The translations under genes were made by a program, and so were the position numbers. Shown here in pieces: positions 12,425 to 25,800 of a stretch of DNA of 64,000 nucleotides. This DNA is from Campylorhamphus procurvoides (Eukaryota; Chordata; Aves; Passeriformes; Dendrocolaptidae). The DNA lies in contig WBMV01008570.1 in the NCBI GenBank assembly GCA_013396655.1, forward strand, positions 147,752 through 211,751. The letters run 5' to 3'. The stretch's first letter is position 1; the number at the start of each line of letters is the position of its first letter. The notes beneath the pieces were generated by a model. The model saw nothing but the letters and a program-made list of their open reading frames with translations, was not told the origin of the DNA and searched no databases.

Positions 12425-14265
12425 ATCATAGAATGATAAAACGGTTTGAGTTGGAAGATAATCTATTTCCAACCTCCCTGCTATGGTCAAGGACACCTTT
12501 CACAAGACTAGGTTGCTCAGACCCCCATCCAACCAGGCACTGAACCCTTTCAGGGGTGGGGCATCCACAATTTCTCTGGGCTAATATCTAAACCTACTTT
12601 CTTTTAATTTGAATCCATTCTCCCTTGTCCTGTCACTACATGCTCTTGTAAAAAGTCTCTCTCCATCTTTCCTTTAGCCTCCCTTCAGGTACTGGAAAGC
12701 TACAATTAGGACACCTTGAAACTTTCTCTCTTCCAGGGTAAAAAAACCACAATACTCTCAGCCTTTCCTGATATGAGAAGTGCTCCATCTCTCTAATCAT
12801 CTTAGTGGCCCTTCTTTGGACTCACTCCAACAGTCCATGTCCTTTCTGTGTTGAGGACCCCAGAGCTGGATGCTCTGTGTCAAAAGGTCATGCTCCTTCT
12901 GATGCAGCCCAGGACACAGCTGGCTTTCTGGGCTGTGAGTGCACATTACTGGGTCACATCCAGCCTCTCATCCACCAGCGGACCCAAGTCCTTCTCAGTA
13001 GAGCTGCACTCTATCTGTTCATCCCCCAGCCTGTATTGTTACTGGGGGTCGCTGCAATGCAGGTGCAGCACCTTGAACTTGGTGTTATTAAACCTCATGA
13101 GATTCACACAGGTCCACTTTCCAGCTTGTCCAGGTTGTTCTGGATGAAATTCCATCCTTCAGGTGTGTCAACAGCACCACTCAGTTAGAGATACCTACAG
13201 ATTTCCTGAAAGTGCACTTGATCCTTTCATCTATGTCACTAATGAAAATATTAAATAATGCTGGTCCCAGTATGGACCCCTGAGGGATACCTCTTGTCAC
13301 TGGTGTCTAGTGGGACTTTGAGCCATTGACCACTGCCCTCTGGATGTGACTGTCCAATGACTTTCCTATCCATCTAACAGTCCACCCATCAAACCCATCA
13401 AATCCAGTTTGGAGAGGAGGCTGTTGTGGGGGACCAGTCAAAGCCTTAACAAAAGTCTAGATAAATGACATCTTCAGCCCTTCCCTTGTCCACTCATGTG
13501 GTTACTCAATGACAGAAGGCCACTGGGTTGGTCAGACAGGACTTGTCCTTGGTGAAGCTGTGCTGGCTGTCCCAAATCACCTCCCTCCCTATGTCTTAGC
13601 ATATCTCCTAGGAGGATCTTCCCAGGCACAGAGTGAGGCTGACAGATCAGTAGTTCCCAAGGTCCTCCTTTCTACCCTTTAAAAAGGTAAGTACAATACT
13701 TCCCCTTTTCCAGTCACTTGTGACTTCTTCTGGCTGCCACGGCTTTTCAAATATCCTGGAGAGTGCTTTGGCAACTCCATCAGCCAATTCCTTGAAGACT
13801 CTGGGGTACATCTCATCAAGTCCCATAAATTTATCTACGTTAAGGTTCCTTAGGTGGTCCCAAATTTGGTCTTCTCTTGCAGTGGGAGGGAATTTTCTAT
13901 CCCATCTCCCATCCTGCTGTTGATCCACTGGAGAGGTGTGAAAAGAGAGGTTACCAATGAAGGCAAAGAAATTGTACCTCAGCTTTCTCTTCATCTGTTG
14001 TTAGTAATTTATCCGCATGGTTTATCAGTGGGTGTACACCTTCTTTGACCTTCCTTTTCTGGGTAGATCTTCAGCTCATCCCCATTTGGAATAGCCTCGT
14101 GGTTTTCAGGGCTTCTTGCAGCTGCCTGCAGCTCCAAAAGAAAATACACATGCCAAGTCTATCTGGATTAGTCTGCTGTTCAGCAGGGTCCTTCCCTTGC
14201 CTTGAAGACAATCCCATCTTAAGGCAATACAGTGGTCAAAGCCTTTGCCTGTGTGCTTGATGAGT
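12425..14265 (-). mobile_element. CR1 non-LTR retrotransposon, 5'-truncated, reverse
   Basis: This is the longest CR1 copy in the window, about 1.8 kb. The left end is atcatagaatgataaaacgg, the reverse complement of the CR1 3' end. Reverse-strand translation shows decayed ORF2 reverse-transcriptase sequence. The clearest part is 13647-13994, with DHLRNLNVDKFMGLDEMYPR, a later FKELADGVAKALSRIFEKPW and then a GRKEDLGNY segment. Stops and frameshifts break the rest, so it is a dead copy. Forward-strand open frames here (12805-13188, 13720-13923) are antisense shadows. The 5' edge is uncertain by about 100 bp. Confidence 0.9.
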
Positions 14266-14992
14266 GAACTTCTTTCCAGCCTCTTTGTATTACTCAGTTG
14301 ATCATAACCAATCAGACTACAATGAAGAATCTGTACTTACTTTTTCCTTCTGCTGTTCTGAAATTCATTAATGTACTGCAAAGGTTAGTATAAACACACC
14401 TGAGAACCAGTAGGAAAGTCCAGCATAGCAGAATGACTTATATGACAGCCATGAAGAACCATTAAGTGGACAGTCTACTTAAGTGTTGCCATATAGTAAT
14501 TTTTTTTCCCTTTGAAAATATTGAACATAAGTTGTTCCCAAGTAATGGTGTGAATACAAGTGCAACTACCTCTAGTGTGTTAGGAGCTGTGTTAAGAATC
14601 AAGTCTTCATAAAAACATACAGTAGAACACTCAAAAAAATTAACTGTGCAGTGCCAAATGATTATCGCTGAGCTTTTTCTTTATGCTAGACTTTCATTTG
14701 TTGGGCTTTTTTCCTGTGTACCATACTGAAAGCTACAAGTAGCAGAATTGCTAGTAATCTGTGAACTGAAAAGAGAACACTTGCTTTCACTTCCTTTTTT
14801 CTAAAAGCATATACAAAATATCATGTAAATTCTTAAAGCAGTTGGTGTTCAACTGTAGTTCTCTCCCTCATATTAAAGCCTAATGAGGCCTAAAAAGAAC
14901 CCTTGCAATTTCAAAATACCTCCCATTTACAGAAGTCAATCTCTTTTAGGATTTCATGATCTGGATGGGGAAGCTTGATTATGTCTATAGAA

Positions 14993-15042
14993 AAGAAACA
15001 AAACACAAAAAACAACAACAAACCAAAAAAAAAACAAACCAC
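14993..15042 (+). repeat. A/C-rich simple repeat
   Basis: A low-complexity run of aaac and aac units. No gene content. Confidence 0.75.
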
Positions 15043-17439
15043 CTGACTGGTAGATGAGTCCTGAATGGGAACAATTACAGGGTGCTATCTTAGAGGCAAG
15101 GTAGAAGTCACAAACAGAGTTGTGAGGCTCTCAAAGCTGCACAGCTGATAATTATTCTTTTATTCTTAGCTAAGTAGTGCCAGGGTGTTATACTTAAAAA
15201 GCTGTTAACCACAATATTTTCCACCACATTATATAACAACAATAGTGTGGGCCAAATTTAGAGCTTTGGTACTGTTCAGAAAAAAGCTTTCCTATGCTTG
15301 TTCTGCCTTTCAGAACTGCAGCTGTGCTTGTTTGATGTGTGCTTTGCCATCATTTAGCAAACCTTTTATTTACATTTAAGATATCAGGACTGGCCTGACA
15401 GCTCTGAGATCTGAGAATTGTCAGAGACGTTGAGCCTACCAAGTCTCTAGCCGAGCACTGACAATTGGTACTTTATTTAGTCTGAGTGGTCAATTGGATC
15501 CCTATGGCAGTCGCAGACCCTTGAAGTGTGGCAATCTGAAATGAGAGGTCATGAGAAAGATCCTAAGGGTGATGGAACTTGCTTGTGAGTGATGGATTCT
15601 GCTGCCTAATGTGTTTTGAGATATGCTGGAAAGGTAAAGATTCCTGAACGTAAGTTTTGTTGGTAATATATATTGTTGTCAACAAACTGAGGGTTTTATT
15701 ACTTTTACCTAAATATTGTATCCCTTCAGTTTATTTTGTTGTTCTCATACTTCTTGGAAAAACCTTACCTGCATGCTCTCTGAAGTATTAGGAGGGATGA
15801 TCTTGTTAAGGTTCCTAGTATCTGATTTTCAAGAATTGCTGACGGGCAAGCTACAGGCTGGCAGCAAAACAACATCATACAAATTCATTTTACCTCACTT
15901 CATTGTCCATTGTATCCTCAAGGCAATCATTGTAAGAGGTCATCAGAAACCTCTGCATATGTTAACCACATTTCCACTTCCTCAAAACCACTTAATTCAG
16001 TACACTTACAAACGGGTTATAAACAAAGCTATTCCTATTCTCAGTAGTGATCTTGCTGAAGTCTACACTGTAATATCAGTAAACTGGTGTGTTTGATAAC
16101 TAGTGGGCTGAGATGTCTGTTGTATTGCAGAACATAGTGTATTCTCGTTTGATAGATAAACAGGCTGGAAAATCCTGACTTTATTTGCCAGGGAATTCCT
16201 TGGGATCAGATAGCATTTACAGTAATATGCATCTGAAAGAGAGTGTCTACAATTTAATGGGGATTTTTGTTGAGTGTTGGTTAATGTGTTTACTGAAGTG
16301 GCAAGGACGGCAAAATTTTCTTCAAATGGTTCTGCCAATTGATCTCAATTAAAACAATTTCTTCTTACATTACTTTTTCCCAGAGATAAATGGACATTTT
16401 TTTGAAACTCTGGAGTGTTTTTGCAATAGCTATCTGTGTGAAGTTTAAGAGCTGTGAAGGAGCCTCAAGTTTTTGAGAATGTGCTCAGAAACATAAAAAG
16501 ATAGGAATCTAGCATCCAAGATAGTGAACAGTAATGCACTGAGCTATTTGGCGGTAATCCATGTTGGGGTGTTTTACTTGAAAAGCAGTTTTAGTTAGCT
16601 TGTTTGCCTGATTTTTTGCCTGTTTGACATTTTGAAAATAAGACTAATTTGATGTGAAACAAGTTAAGGGAGATGTTATAGATGGCAATAAGAAGCCCAC
16701 CGAAGAAACATTTCTCTGCCTTGGAGTTGTGTTTGTATGTAGCTTACCCAGATGTGTCTATGCCAGCAGTATCAAAACTTGATGTTTGAGGTACAGAGCT
16801 TGCAAAACAGCATGCCTGGCCTGAAACTCACTTAGCTTCGAGTTCAGTGTGGAGAAGCATTCTCCCCCCTAAGATCGACATCGGGGAAAAAAAAAAAAAA
16901 CAACAAATCAAAAACATAGGTAGGCTTTGTAGGTGAAGCTTACACCCTACATGTAGGATTATTCTTCTGAAATTATTTGGATACTGACAGATCTTCTGTT
17001 GTTATTGAAGTTATTATTGGGGAGTTATTGAAGAAGGGAATGTCTTCCTATCTGTAACTGAAGCTTCTGCAACAGTTCCAATGGGCCATTTAGCAATTTT
17101 GTTGAAACCATGGGTTTCCATACCATTATGGGGTCCATTTCCAGTGTTGCGTTGCTGGATCCAGTTCCAAGACTGTTTCATCAGCCCCTTTTTGCTTACA
17201 GCCAAAGTGTGGTACTTTGTGCACGCGCACGTACACACCCACACACCTACAGAGGCTTCGGGTTAGAGCAAACACGATTGCAGTTATTCGAGCACTCCCA
17301 CACACAAACCCATGCACACAGGCTTTGGGTCATTTGAGCACGCCTTTAAACAGCTGGTGCTTCGGCGGCTCATCATTGTTCGGAGCACTTAGATGTGCGC
17401 TTACATCTTTCCCCACGCTTCTAATAAACATCAGCTAGT

Positions 17440-18175
<736 letters not shown>

Positions 18176-20052
18176 TAAATTTCAGGGAAGTTGTGAAAGT
18201 GATACAGGTCTTGGAAAGCTACACTGTTTCACTGTTTCTGTCAGTTTAAAAACCAAAAGAGATTGTGTAGGGCTGCTGGCGATAATCCCTTGGGCTGCTC
18301 TTCCTTTTCACAGCACCCCATACAGAACTAGTAATCTTTCCTAGAGATGGTGTATAAAGTAGCATGAAAAGGTGATACAGGTAGTTCATAAGCCCAGGGG
18401 AGATGTATTCTGGATTCTGTTTGTAAACAGTAATGCTGACAGCTCTCATAACGCTGTTTATGAAAGAACACGGTCGGAACCTAGATGCCATTACGGTAGA
18501 CACCTACATTCAGAGGTGTATTCTAAGACACACTGTGTATTTCCTTTCCATCCTGGAACTGGAGTATGCGTGTTTTCTGGAAACTGTGTGTTTGGATCTG
18601 CTGTGGTCCGCATGGGCATTAGTCTTGCAGATTGAAATCAAGTTTCCATGTCCTCCATCCATAACTACACTTGCCCTCATGATTTCAGTCTGCAAGGATT
18701 AGTTACATTTCTCGAGCTAACTTTTTAAAGACAAATTAATAAGCCTGATGTCTTCTTTCAAAGTTTTAGAATTGTCATCATCAGAGTATTTGGGCAGCTA
18801 GATATACAACTAGAAACAAGAAACTTTAATTTATTAAGCTACTTTTCCATCTCTTATGTCTGCAAAAGCAGCTGATGATAGATATTTTAGCACCTTTTAA
18901 CCATTTTAATTGCAATTAGTAAGTTTTTTTTTTTAAAAAGTTAGAAAATTGTTGTTTTGACTCAGCTTTTGCCTTTCTAAAATTCTACTGTGTTGCTTTG
19001 ACTGGCTTTAACAAGTATTTTCTGTCTGCTTTTGACTGCTTTTAAGTCCCTGTTCAACTCTACTGCATGTCAGATGTGAACTATTAGTTCCACAATATGT
19101 TAGTTTAGTCCCACAATATAATATTCCTCGTGCTTTTCTTGGCTTTAGAGACTCTTAGCACCAATTAGATCTCTGTTTTAAAAGTTAACTGCCTGGCATT
19201 ATGCTATTATCTGAACTACATTTCCAGTTTTTTTATTGCCAGCTGAAAGATCTTGTTATTCAGAGCGTATTGTGTATGTTTTGGCAAGTTACAAAGTCAA
19301 AAGTTTTGGAGAAACAGTTGCTAACAAGTCTGAACACCGACCAGTTTCCTGACTTGTGATAGCTATATAGGCACTCTTTCATAAGGTGCTGGACTTTCTT
19401 CAGGTATTTATTTACTACCTCCCTATAATAGATAAGATATGCAGTGTATTTTATGAACAATAAGGGCAAACTGTTTTCAGAGGAAGGTAAAACTAATTGC
19501 AAATCAATGTGTCTTAAGTTTTGCCATATATATTGAGATTTTTACTGATAGAGCGCGTTTTAAAAATAAAATTTTAGAACTGTTTTTCATCTGTAAGTAG
19601 ACACAGGTGTGCTACCTCTAATACTATGTTCTGTTTGTATTTGTTTGAATTAGTAAACTTTTTCATTCTTTTTTGAGGATTCTGACCCGTTATATATGAA
19701 TTTGTGTCACCTCAGTGTTTGTTTCATTTTGTTTGTTAAGACACTTTAAAAAAGTAAATTTGTGCCACTAATCATAGTGTGAACATTCTTGGATATAAAC
19801 CAGCAACCCAATATAATAGTTTGAGAAAATGTAGTGCAGGATCATTTTAATTTCAGGTGTACAGTAGGTTGTTCTAAAGAATCAGATTACTTTTGATTAC
19901 TAAAATGTATCCAGCATTTATACAATACCTCCTATTGTAATATAACTGCAAACTGTAATATCTTAGTGAGGCAGATAGGTAAATTATACTATTTTAGCTT
20001 ATTGAGAAACCGAAGTAGAAAAACTTTACAACTAGGCTCAAGTTCAACTAGG

Positions 20053-20070
20053 CTCAGCCTCAAGGCTGAG
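20053..20070. repeat. Short hairpin next to a small direct duplication
   Basis: CTCAGCC and GGCTGAG form a 7-bp perfect stem with a TCAA loop. The words aactaggctca and caactaggctca just before it are a partial direct duplication. This looks like local slippage with no evident role. Confidence 0.6.
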
Positions 20071-22850
20071 GACATAGACTTCAGTATAGCAATGAGTATC
20101 CCAGACTACCCCATTCTCTATCCAAAGAGTAGGTCCTGTAAAATGAGATGACAAAATCAGGAAAAGAAATGTTGGTACAAAATATAGTTTTTCCTCTGAG
20201 TTTCTCTCTTTCCTTTTCTCTGGCTTTCCCTAAGAACCAACCCAAAAGACTGATTGGTTGTTGGGTTTTTTTCACCCAGACCCTCAGCTACTTCCCTTAC
20301 TTATTTCTTCCCCCTCTGTTTTACACATAACAGCATATTCACCAGTGTTATTTTCCTTATTTATGTGAACACATGCGAGACATAAGGGTTCCATAAGAAT
20401 TGAGCCCTGCACCAGGTAAGAGCTTTTGCCCATTGTGGAAAAGCTACCATAGCAGAGGGGAAAAAAATCCAAGGTGGAACCACTATCTTGTGTCCTGAAT
20501 GTTTGAAGTAGACCAGGAAGTGAGTCTTATCTTCAGTCCCTCTCTGTGCAGTGAGTTGGCAGTCTGAACTCTTGGTTGCATCTGTTTGGAATCCCCTTAC
20601 TGTCGTAATGTTTGCGTAGGACTTGCATTCACATATCCCAATCCAGGGGTATTTATTTTGTTTAGATGCCCCTCATGCTCAATTAGCAGTAGTTTATGAC
20701 GTGCCAGCTCACAGCTTTGGATGGCTGAAAGTGGAATGACGCAGATATATAAGATGATCCTTCTCCCTGCTTAAATTGCTTGAAGCAGTAGGCATGGAGT
20801 GCTATCTGCAATCTCCAGATGAGCCCAGGCATATTATGGGATTAAGCATTACCCCAAAAACTTTGAAAACATGCTGTAGGTCTGTTCTGTAGGAAGCTAG
20901 CTGTGATACTTGGCTGTCTAAGTTACACCAGTATGACTGTAATATCCAGATGATTTCTCATTTCCCAGCCATCCCTGTGATAAGCAGATTTCCAAATGCC
21001 TGCAGGCATTGCACGTGTACTAACTGATGGATAGATCTGTGATGCACCCATAGGCATATTTTGTAAATAAATATGATTTCAAAAGGACATATATTGTCAA
21101 TTGTCATTATGTTGGTATGAATATTACCGTACTTGGTATTTTCTTAAATTGATAGCTTCTGCAATTGGATACTCTCAAGAGAAAACCAGCTTTTTAAAAA
21201 CATAGGAAGTTCGCCCTTTTTTTTAATGAGTTCTTTTTTTCTGCCAAATGAGACTGAGGAAAAAATTAATAGACTTTACATTCTCTGGGAGAAGAACTAC
21301 TTTTTTCCAGTACTCAGTTTGGCAGTACATTGATAAGGTCCTGATTCTGGATCTGACAGTTTTTCTGTGATAGGCAGTAAACAAATTAAGAATTCCAGTA
21401 AAAAAGATGTAGCAACCACTTTCTGTTAGCATTATTGTAGATTAGTCAAAAATGGAGGAATACATATAGTGAAACTTCTATGCAAAAGAATATTTTCACT
21501 TCTGTAATCATGATTTTGCAAACATCTCAAGTTTACTGCTTTTTTTGTGTCTGAGTATCTGTCTTTAGACATGGAAAAAGTTTCAATTCATGTTGCTTTT
21601 GTTTCAGTTTTAAGTATCCTGCTGATGATGACTTTTGCAGGGTTTGCTAATAAGTCGTAATGATCAAGAGTTTGGAAAATGTCATTCATGGGGTACTACT
21701 TTCCCATTACAAACTTAATGTCTTTTCTCCAGGAAGCTTTTTTGGTGTCAAAGTTGAAAAGATTTAGGATTCATCTCAGCAGCCCTCTGGTTTTACCCAT
21801 GCCCAGAATACATTGCACCGATGGCAGGCTCTGACTCCTGATTTAATGAATTTATCTCTTCTATCTTTGTCATACTCTGTGAAACAGATTAAGTGCTGCG
21901 GTGGTCAGTGCTGTTGTATGGTCCTAGATAGGCTGTGTTTAGAACCAATAAACATGGATCCATCTTTTATTAACAGGTTGTTTTTAATGTTGTCTTTTTT
22001 GGATTCTTGCTGCCAGCTTTGGAGATAGCTTCATGGCACAGTTAGGGACTTCAGAAACTACATTTTGTATGTAAGAATATAACTTTTTTGCAATGTTTTT
22101 TTCAAATGTGGAAGCTCAGCCAGAGTAAAATTGTAACATTTTCTGTTACAACCACTGGTTAGAGTGACCTGTTTCCAGTTAAGGGACAGGATAATTTGTC
22201 ACATTCAGTTAAGAGGATTAAAATATCTGTCATTCTCTTGGGTTTCAGCTGGTGCACATGAAAAATAGGTGTTGGAAATATTACAGTAGAACAGAAATTT
22301 GTTGCTGCCATGATTAAACATAAGGTTTGTTATGTGACAGTCACCTTATAGAATGTCTAGCAATGCCATTGCACCTGGCTGGCCAACATGATAATTTCTA
22401 GGAAATCTCTTTAGAGTGCTGCTTGTGATAATGATTACAATTAAGAGGCAGCTGTTAGCAAGAAAATGCTTGTTGAGTGCACCATCAGGAATTATTTTTG
22501 CCAATAAGGATTTCAGCTTTTATAGTGACAGAGTAAAGGGATACGTACTGATAAGGTAGTAAGCCTGAATTTTAATTAATGCATATTTGTGCAGCTTCCC
22601 CAATTTTACTGTACTTTATAACAAGAGAAATGGACAAGAATATTATGAAGGTAGGGAAGGACTGTGGTTCCAGGAACACTTCTTTTCTATGTACTGAAGC
22701 TGGCCTGAAATGATTTTAAGACCTCTGGGCTGGAGTGCAGTTCCCTATGCACAACCTTCATTACCATCATGTAAGACTACTCATGCTTCTGGAGCATGAA
22801 CTTCATGAATACTTGCCCTTGGGTAACTGCCATGTGAGTGAGATATGTGT

Positions 22851-22874
22851 ATCTATATATATGTGTGTGTGTAT
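22851..22874 (+). repeat. (TA)n(TG)n microsatellite
   Basis: A short ta run passes into a tg run (tatatatatgtgtgtgtgta). Intronic simple repeat. Confidence 0.85.
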
Positions 22875-25800
22875 TGTGCTTTGCTGGCTGTATTGCGCAA
22901 GGATGTGCTGCAGCAAGATAAAGAACAGAACTTGCTTTTGTGCAGATTGCTTACCCCAGTCCCTCCATAACTGTTGACTTATGAACACTTCCCTCTTCTC
23001 AGAAACAAGTGAATAGAGTAGTGGCATCTTCCTGCTGAATCTCTTCTGTGTAAATCAATGCTGTTTCCACAGGGGCTGGCTGTTGGGCTGCTGCCAAAGG
23101 AGAAAAATCATGAAACATACTTTTTCTGCTAGGGTAGCTAAGCAGGGGCTTTTGTAGTATGTTAGGATGGAGGTGTCTTGGGAAAGAAGCAAATGGAGTG
23201 AGTTAAGCTCCAGGTAACAGAGTTGTGAGCAGCCCTTACTCCCTGTGTGGGTACATGATGGCAGACATGATGGCTCCTTGGGCCACGATGAGCAAGCATT
23301 TTTGATTTTGAAACACATTTTTTGCATGGTGAGGTGAGCCCTTTCTGCTGTTTTTTGGGACTCTTATCAAGCAGAAGTACCCAGCACAGGCCATCCTGTT
23401 CTGTGTCAGTGCAGAGGAGTCTTTAGTGACCCAAAACAGTTGATAAAAAGAACACTGCCATTTCAAGGCTCCAAAACAAGTTAGGAATGCTTAATTTCAT
23501 AGATTCAATCTGTCTTAAATTTTAGGAAGACATTGATTTCCGCTTGTCTCATTCACTGCTCTTTAAAAGGTAGTGGATGCAAGAGCTGTGTACTAAGAAT
23601 TATGCCTCTCCAAGGGTTGCTGTTATTTAACAGTTTTCAGATGTTTAGTTGCTTCTAGGATAATTTTTTCCATAAGTGTAAGCAAATGGTCCACACCAGC
23701 AGACATACAACTCCTTTTTTTTTTTTTGTAGCCTTTTCTATAGGAAATGCCACAGTATGAAAGATTTCCATTTAGCATAATGGGACAGAATAATACAGAT
23801 AAAATGTTATGGAGTTAATAACTAGCATTTGATGTAGGAAAATAATGTTATTTTCAACTACCATAATAAAGGATTTTAAAATTAGGAAGTTTTTCTAGAA
23901 GTTGAATTATTTAAAATGTCACATCAGTGTGCTTTTTTGTGACATTTACAAGAAATACTTCTTTTTTTTTCAAAGGTCTTACTTGGAAAGGTTCTTCACA
24001 GGAATGAGTATTTAATAACTTCTTGCTTAGTAATAAGATGGTATTTGTGACAACTGAAAGGTATGATATAAATATCCAGTACTTGTGGCTCCTTGTGACA
24101 GTATTCACAGCCAAGAACTCTTGCATGGTATATATGTTAGTGTCCTGCTTTAGTCAAGGTAAGACTAAGATATGAAGCATTTTGGAAGCAGTGGCCATTT
24201 TTTTTTTGTTTTTGTTTTTTTTCTTTTTAATAAACTTTGTGTTTTTAATAAAATAGATTCCACTATTATGAAGTTTTGTTACAAAAAATGTGGTGTTTGC
24301 CAAAATGTCAGTTCAGACTCTGTCTCATAAAGAAACTGCACAAAGAAACTGTTCTTCTGTTTCAGTTACGTTAGTAGGGGTTTTGCTATTATATGCCAAA
24401 ACTTTCCATGTTTAGGAGATTTACCACAGAATTAAGTGTGTTCTGGATGGATATTTCCTGGTCTATGGTTTGTTGTTTGTTTGAGGTTGAGTTTTGGTTG
24501 GTTGGTTTTGATTTTTTAATAGGGTGTATCTCAATAGCAATTAATCCCACTTCTGGTTGACTTGCAACTAGTCCCCCAGAATGCTGCAAAACTGAATCTA
24601 GGCAAGCTAAGGTACAATGAAAAGTGATACTACTCATTCTGCCTTGAAGCCACAGCAGCAGAGCGGTGGCCAGCACATGCTTCTTGTGCTGGGTTCACTT
24701 TTGAGCACTTCAGCAGCAGCTTCCCTGTGGCTGCCCTGTTATGTGCCTGGTGGTGATGATGTGCTGTGGTGGGGACTGCTGCTTTGCTTCATCTGGATCT
24801 CCAGCCATGGGAGACACTGCTGTGCTAGGGCAAGTTCTGCCTGTTAGCTCTGCTTGTCTGCTCCGGGTGTTGAAATGGAGCTGCACAGGAAATAGTACCA
24901 TCTGCTCTAAATCACCAGCAGTGGAGCAACACTGAATGAAGATAATGTGTAGGGACTGCTTACAAGGTTATCTACAAATAAAACTTAAACAGCTTGCTAC
25001 TTTTATTAAGTTGTAGCCCTCTAATATAGGATCAGCTAATGAAACAGCTAACTGAATACTTCTATAAGATCCCACACACAGCAAGACAATACTGTTAACT
25101 AAAGTCTCTGCTCATAATTGCTATAGGAAAGGCTGCTGGTTTATGCATTTCTGCTATTGATTTTATTTGGGGATGGAAAGCAAGAGGGCAAAGGAAAGTT
25201 AAACTGGAATCAGACCTTCCAGTTAAATTTGATTGATTTTACTCTTTTATTATAGTAAGAAATATTAGACTTGCAAATAATATATGTATGTAGTTTTGTT
25301 TAGTAATAGTTTGTCTTTCCTGGTCAAGGATAGTTTCTAATTTGTACAGAAAGTATGGAAGCAGCTTATGAATCTACGTAAAGCAGTCCACAGTATAAAA
25401 CACCAATATCTGAGTTTGCTTTTCGCCTGTGAAACAACATGGATCTTTAAGGTCCTTTTCTTGTTCTACTTGTAAACAAGTTATGTTTAAAAAAAGCAAA
25501 CAACAAAATCTGTGCTATGCTACAGTGATACACGATGACATTCACTTAACTTGATATACAGATCAAAAGCATTTCAGTTACACAGACTGGGGAACTGAGG
25601 CAGAGTGGTTAAGATGTGTTTGTGGCAGTCTAAGGCTGGAGTACTTCAGAGGATCTTGCTGTTGCTTTCACATGTTCAGGTGTGCTGTCGAGTTAGTGTC
25701 AGCACGGCACAGCCCAATGGTAGAGCTCCCTATGTGCCTTCCTGCATTCACATCAAAGTTAAATTTTGCATCTGAGCTTAATAGCAGGTTTCATGAACAG

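Larger units (their letters stand above)
1..17439. other. PDE4D: PDE4D intron upstream of the short-isoform promoter
   Basis: This is non-coding AT-rich sequence to the left of the PDE4D1 first exon. It should be part of the large intron that long PDE4D isoforms splice out before joining the acceptor at 17891. I looked for the UCR1 exons of long forms and did not see them. The stretch holds CR1 copies, one GC-richer repeat block, short tandem repeats (listed separately) and a few chance-length open frames. Outside those I see no recognisable gene. Confidence 0.75.

Noticed and set aside
12805..13188. 127-codon forward open frame
   Set aside because: It lies on the antisense strand of the reverse CR1 element. 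The real remnant coding sense is the reverse strand.
15716..16096. 126-codon forward open frame
   Set aside because: No recognised domain, no CpG or promoter context, and the length is within chance expectation. It is upstream of the PDE4D1 promoter with no splice partner seen.
1..17439. Search for UCR1 exons of long PDE4D isoforms and for the intronic microRNA known from mammalian PDE4D
   Set aside because: By eye I found neither the UCR1-end coding text nor a miR-582-like hairpin. Both probably lie further upstream of this window.
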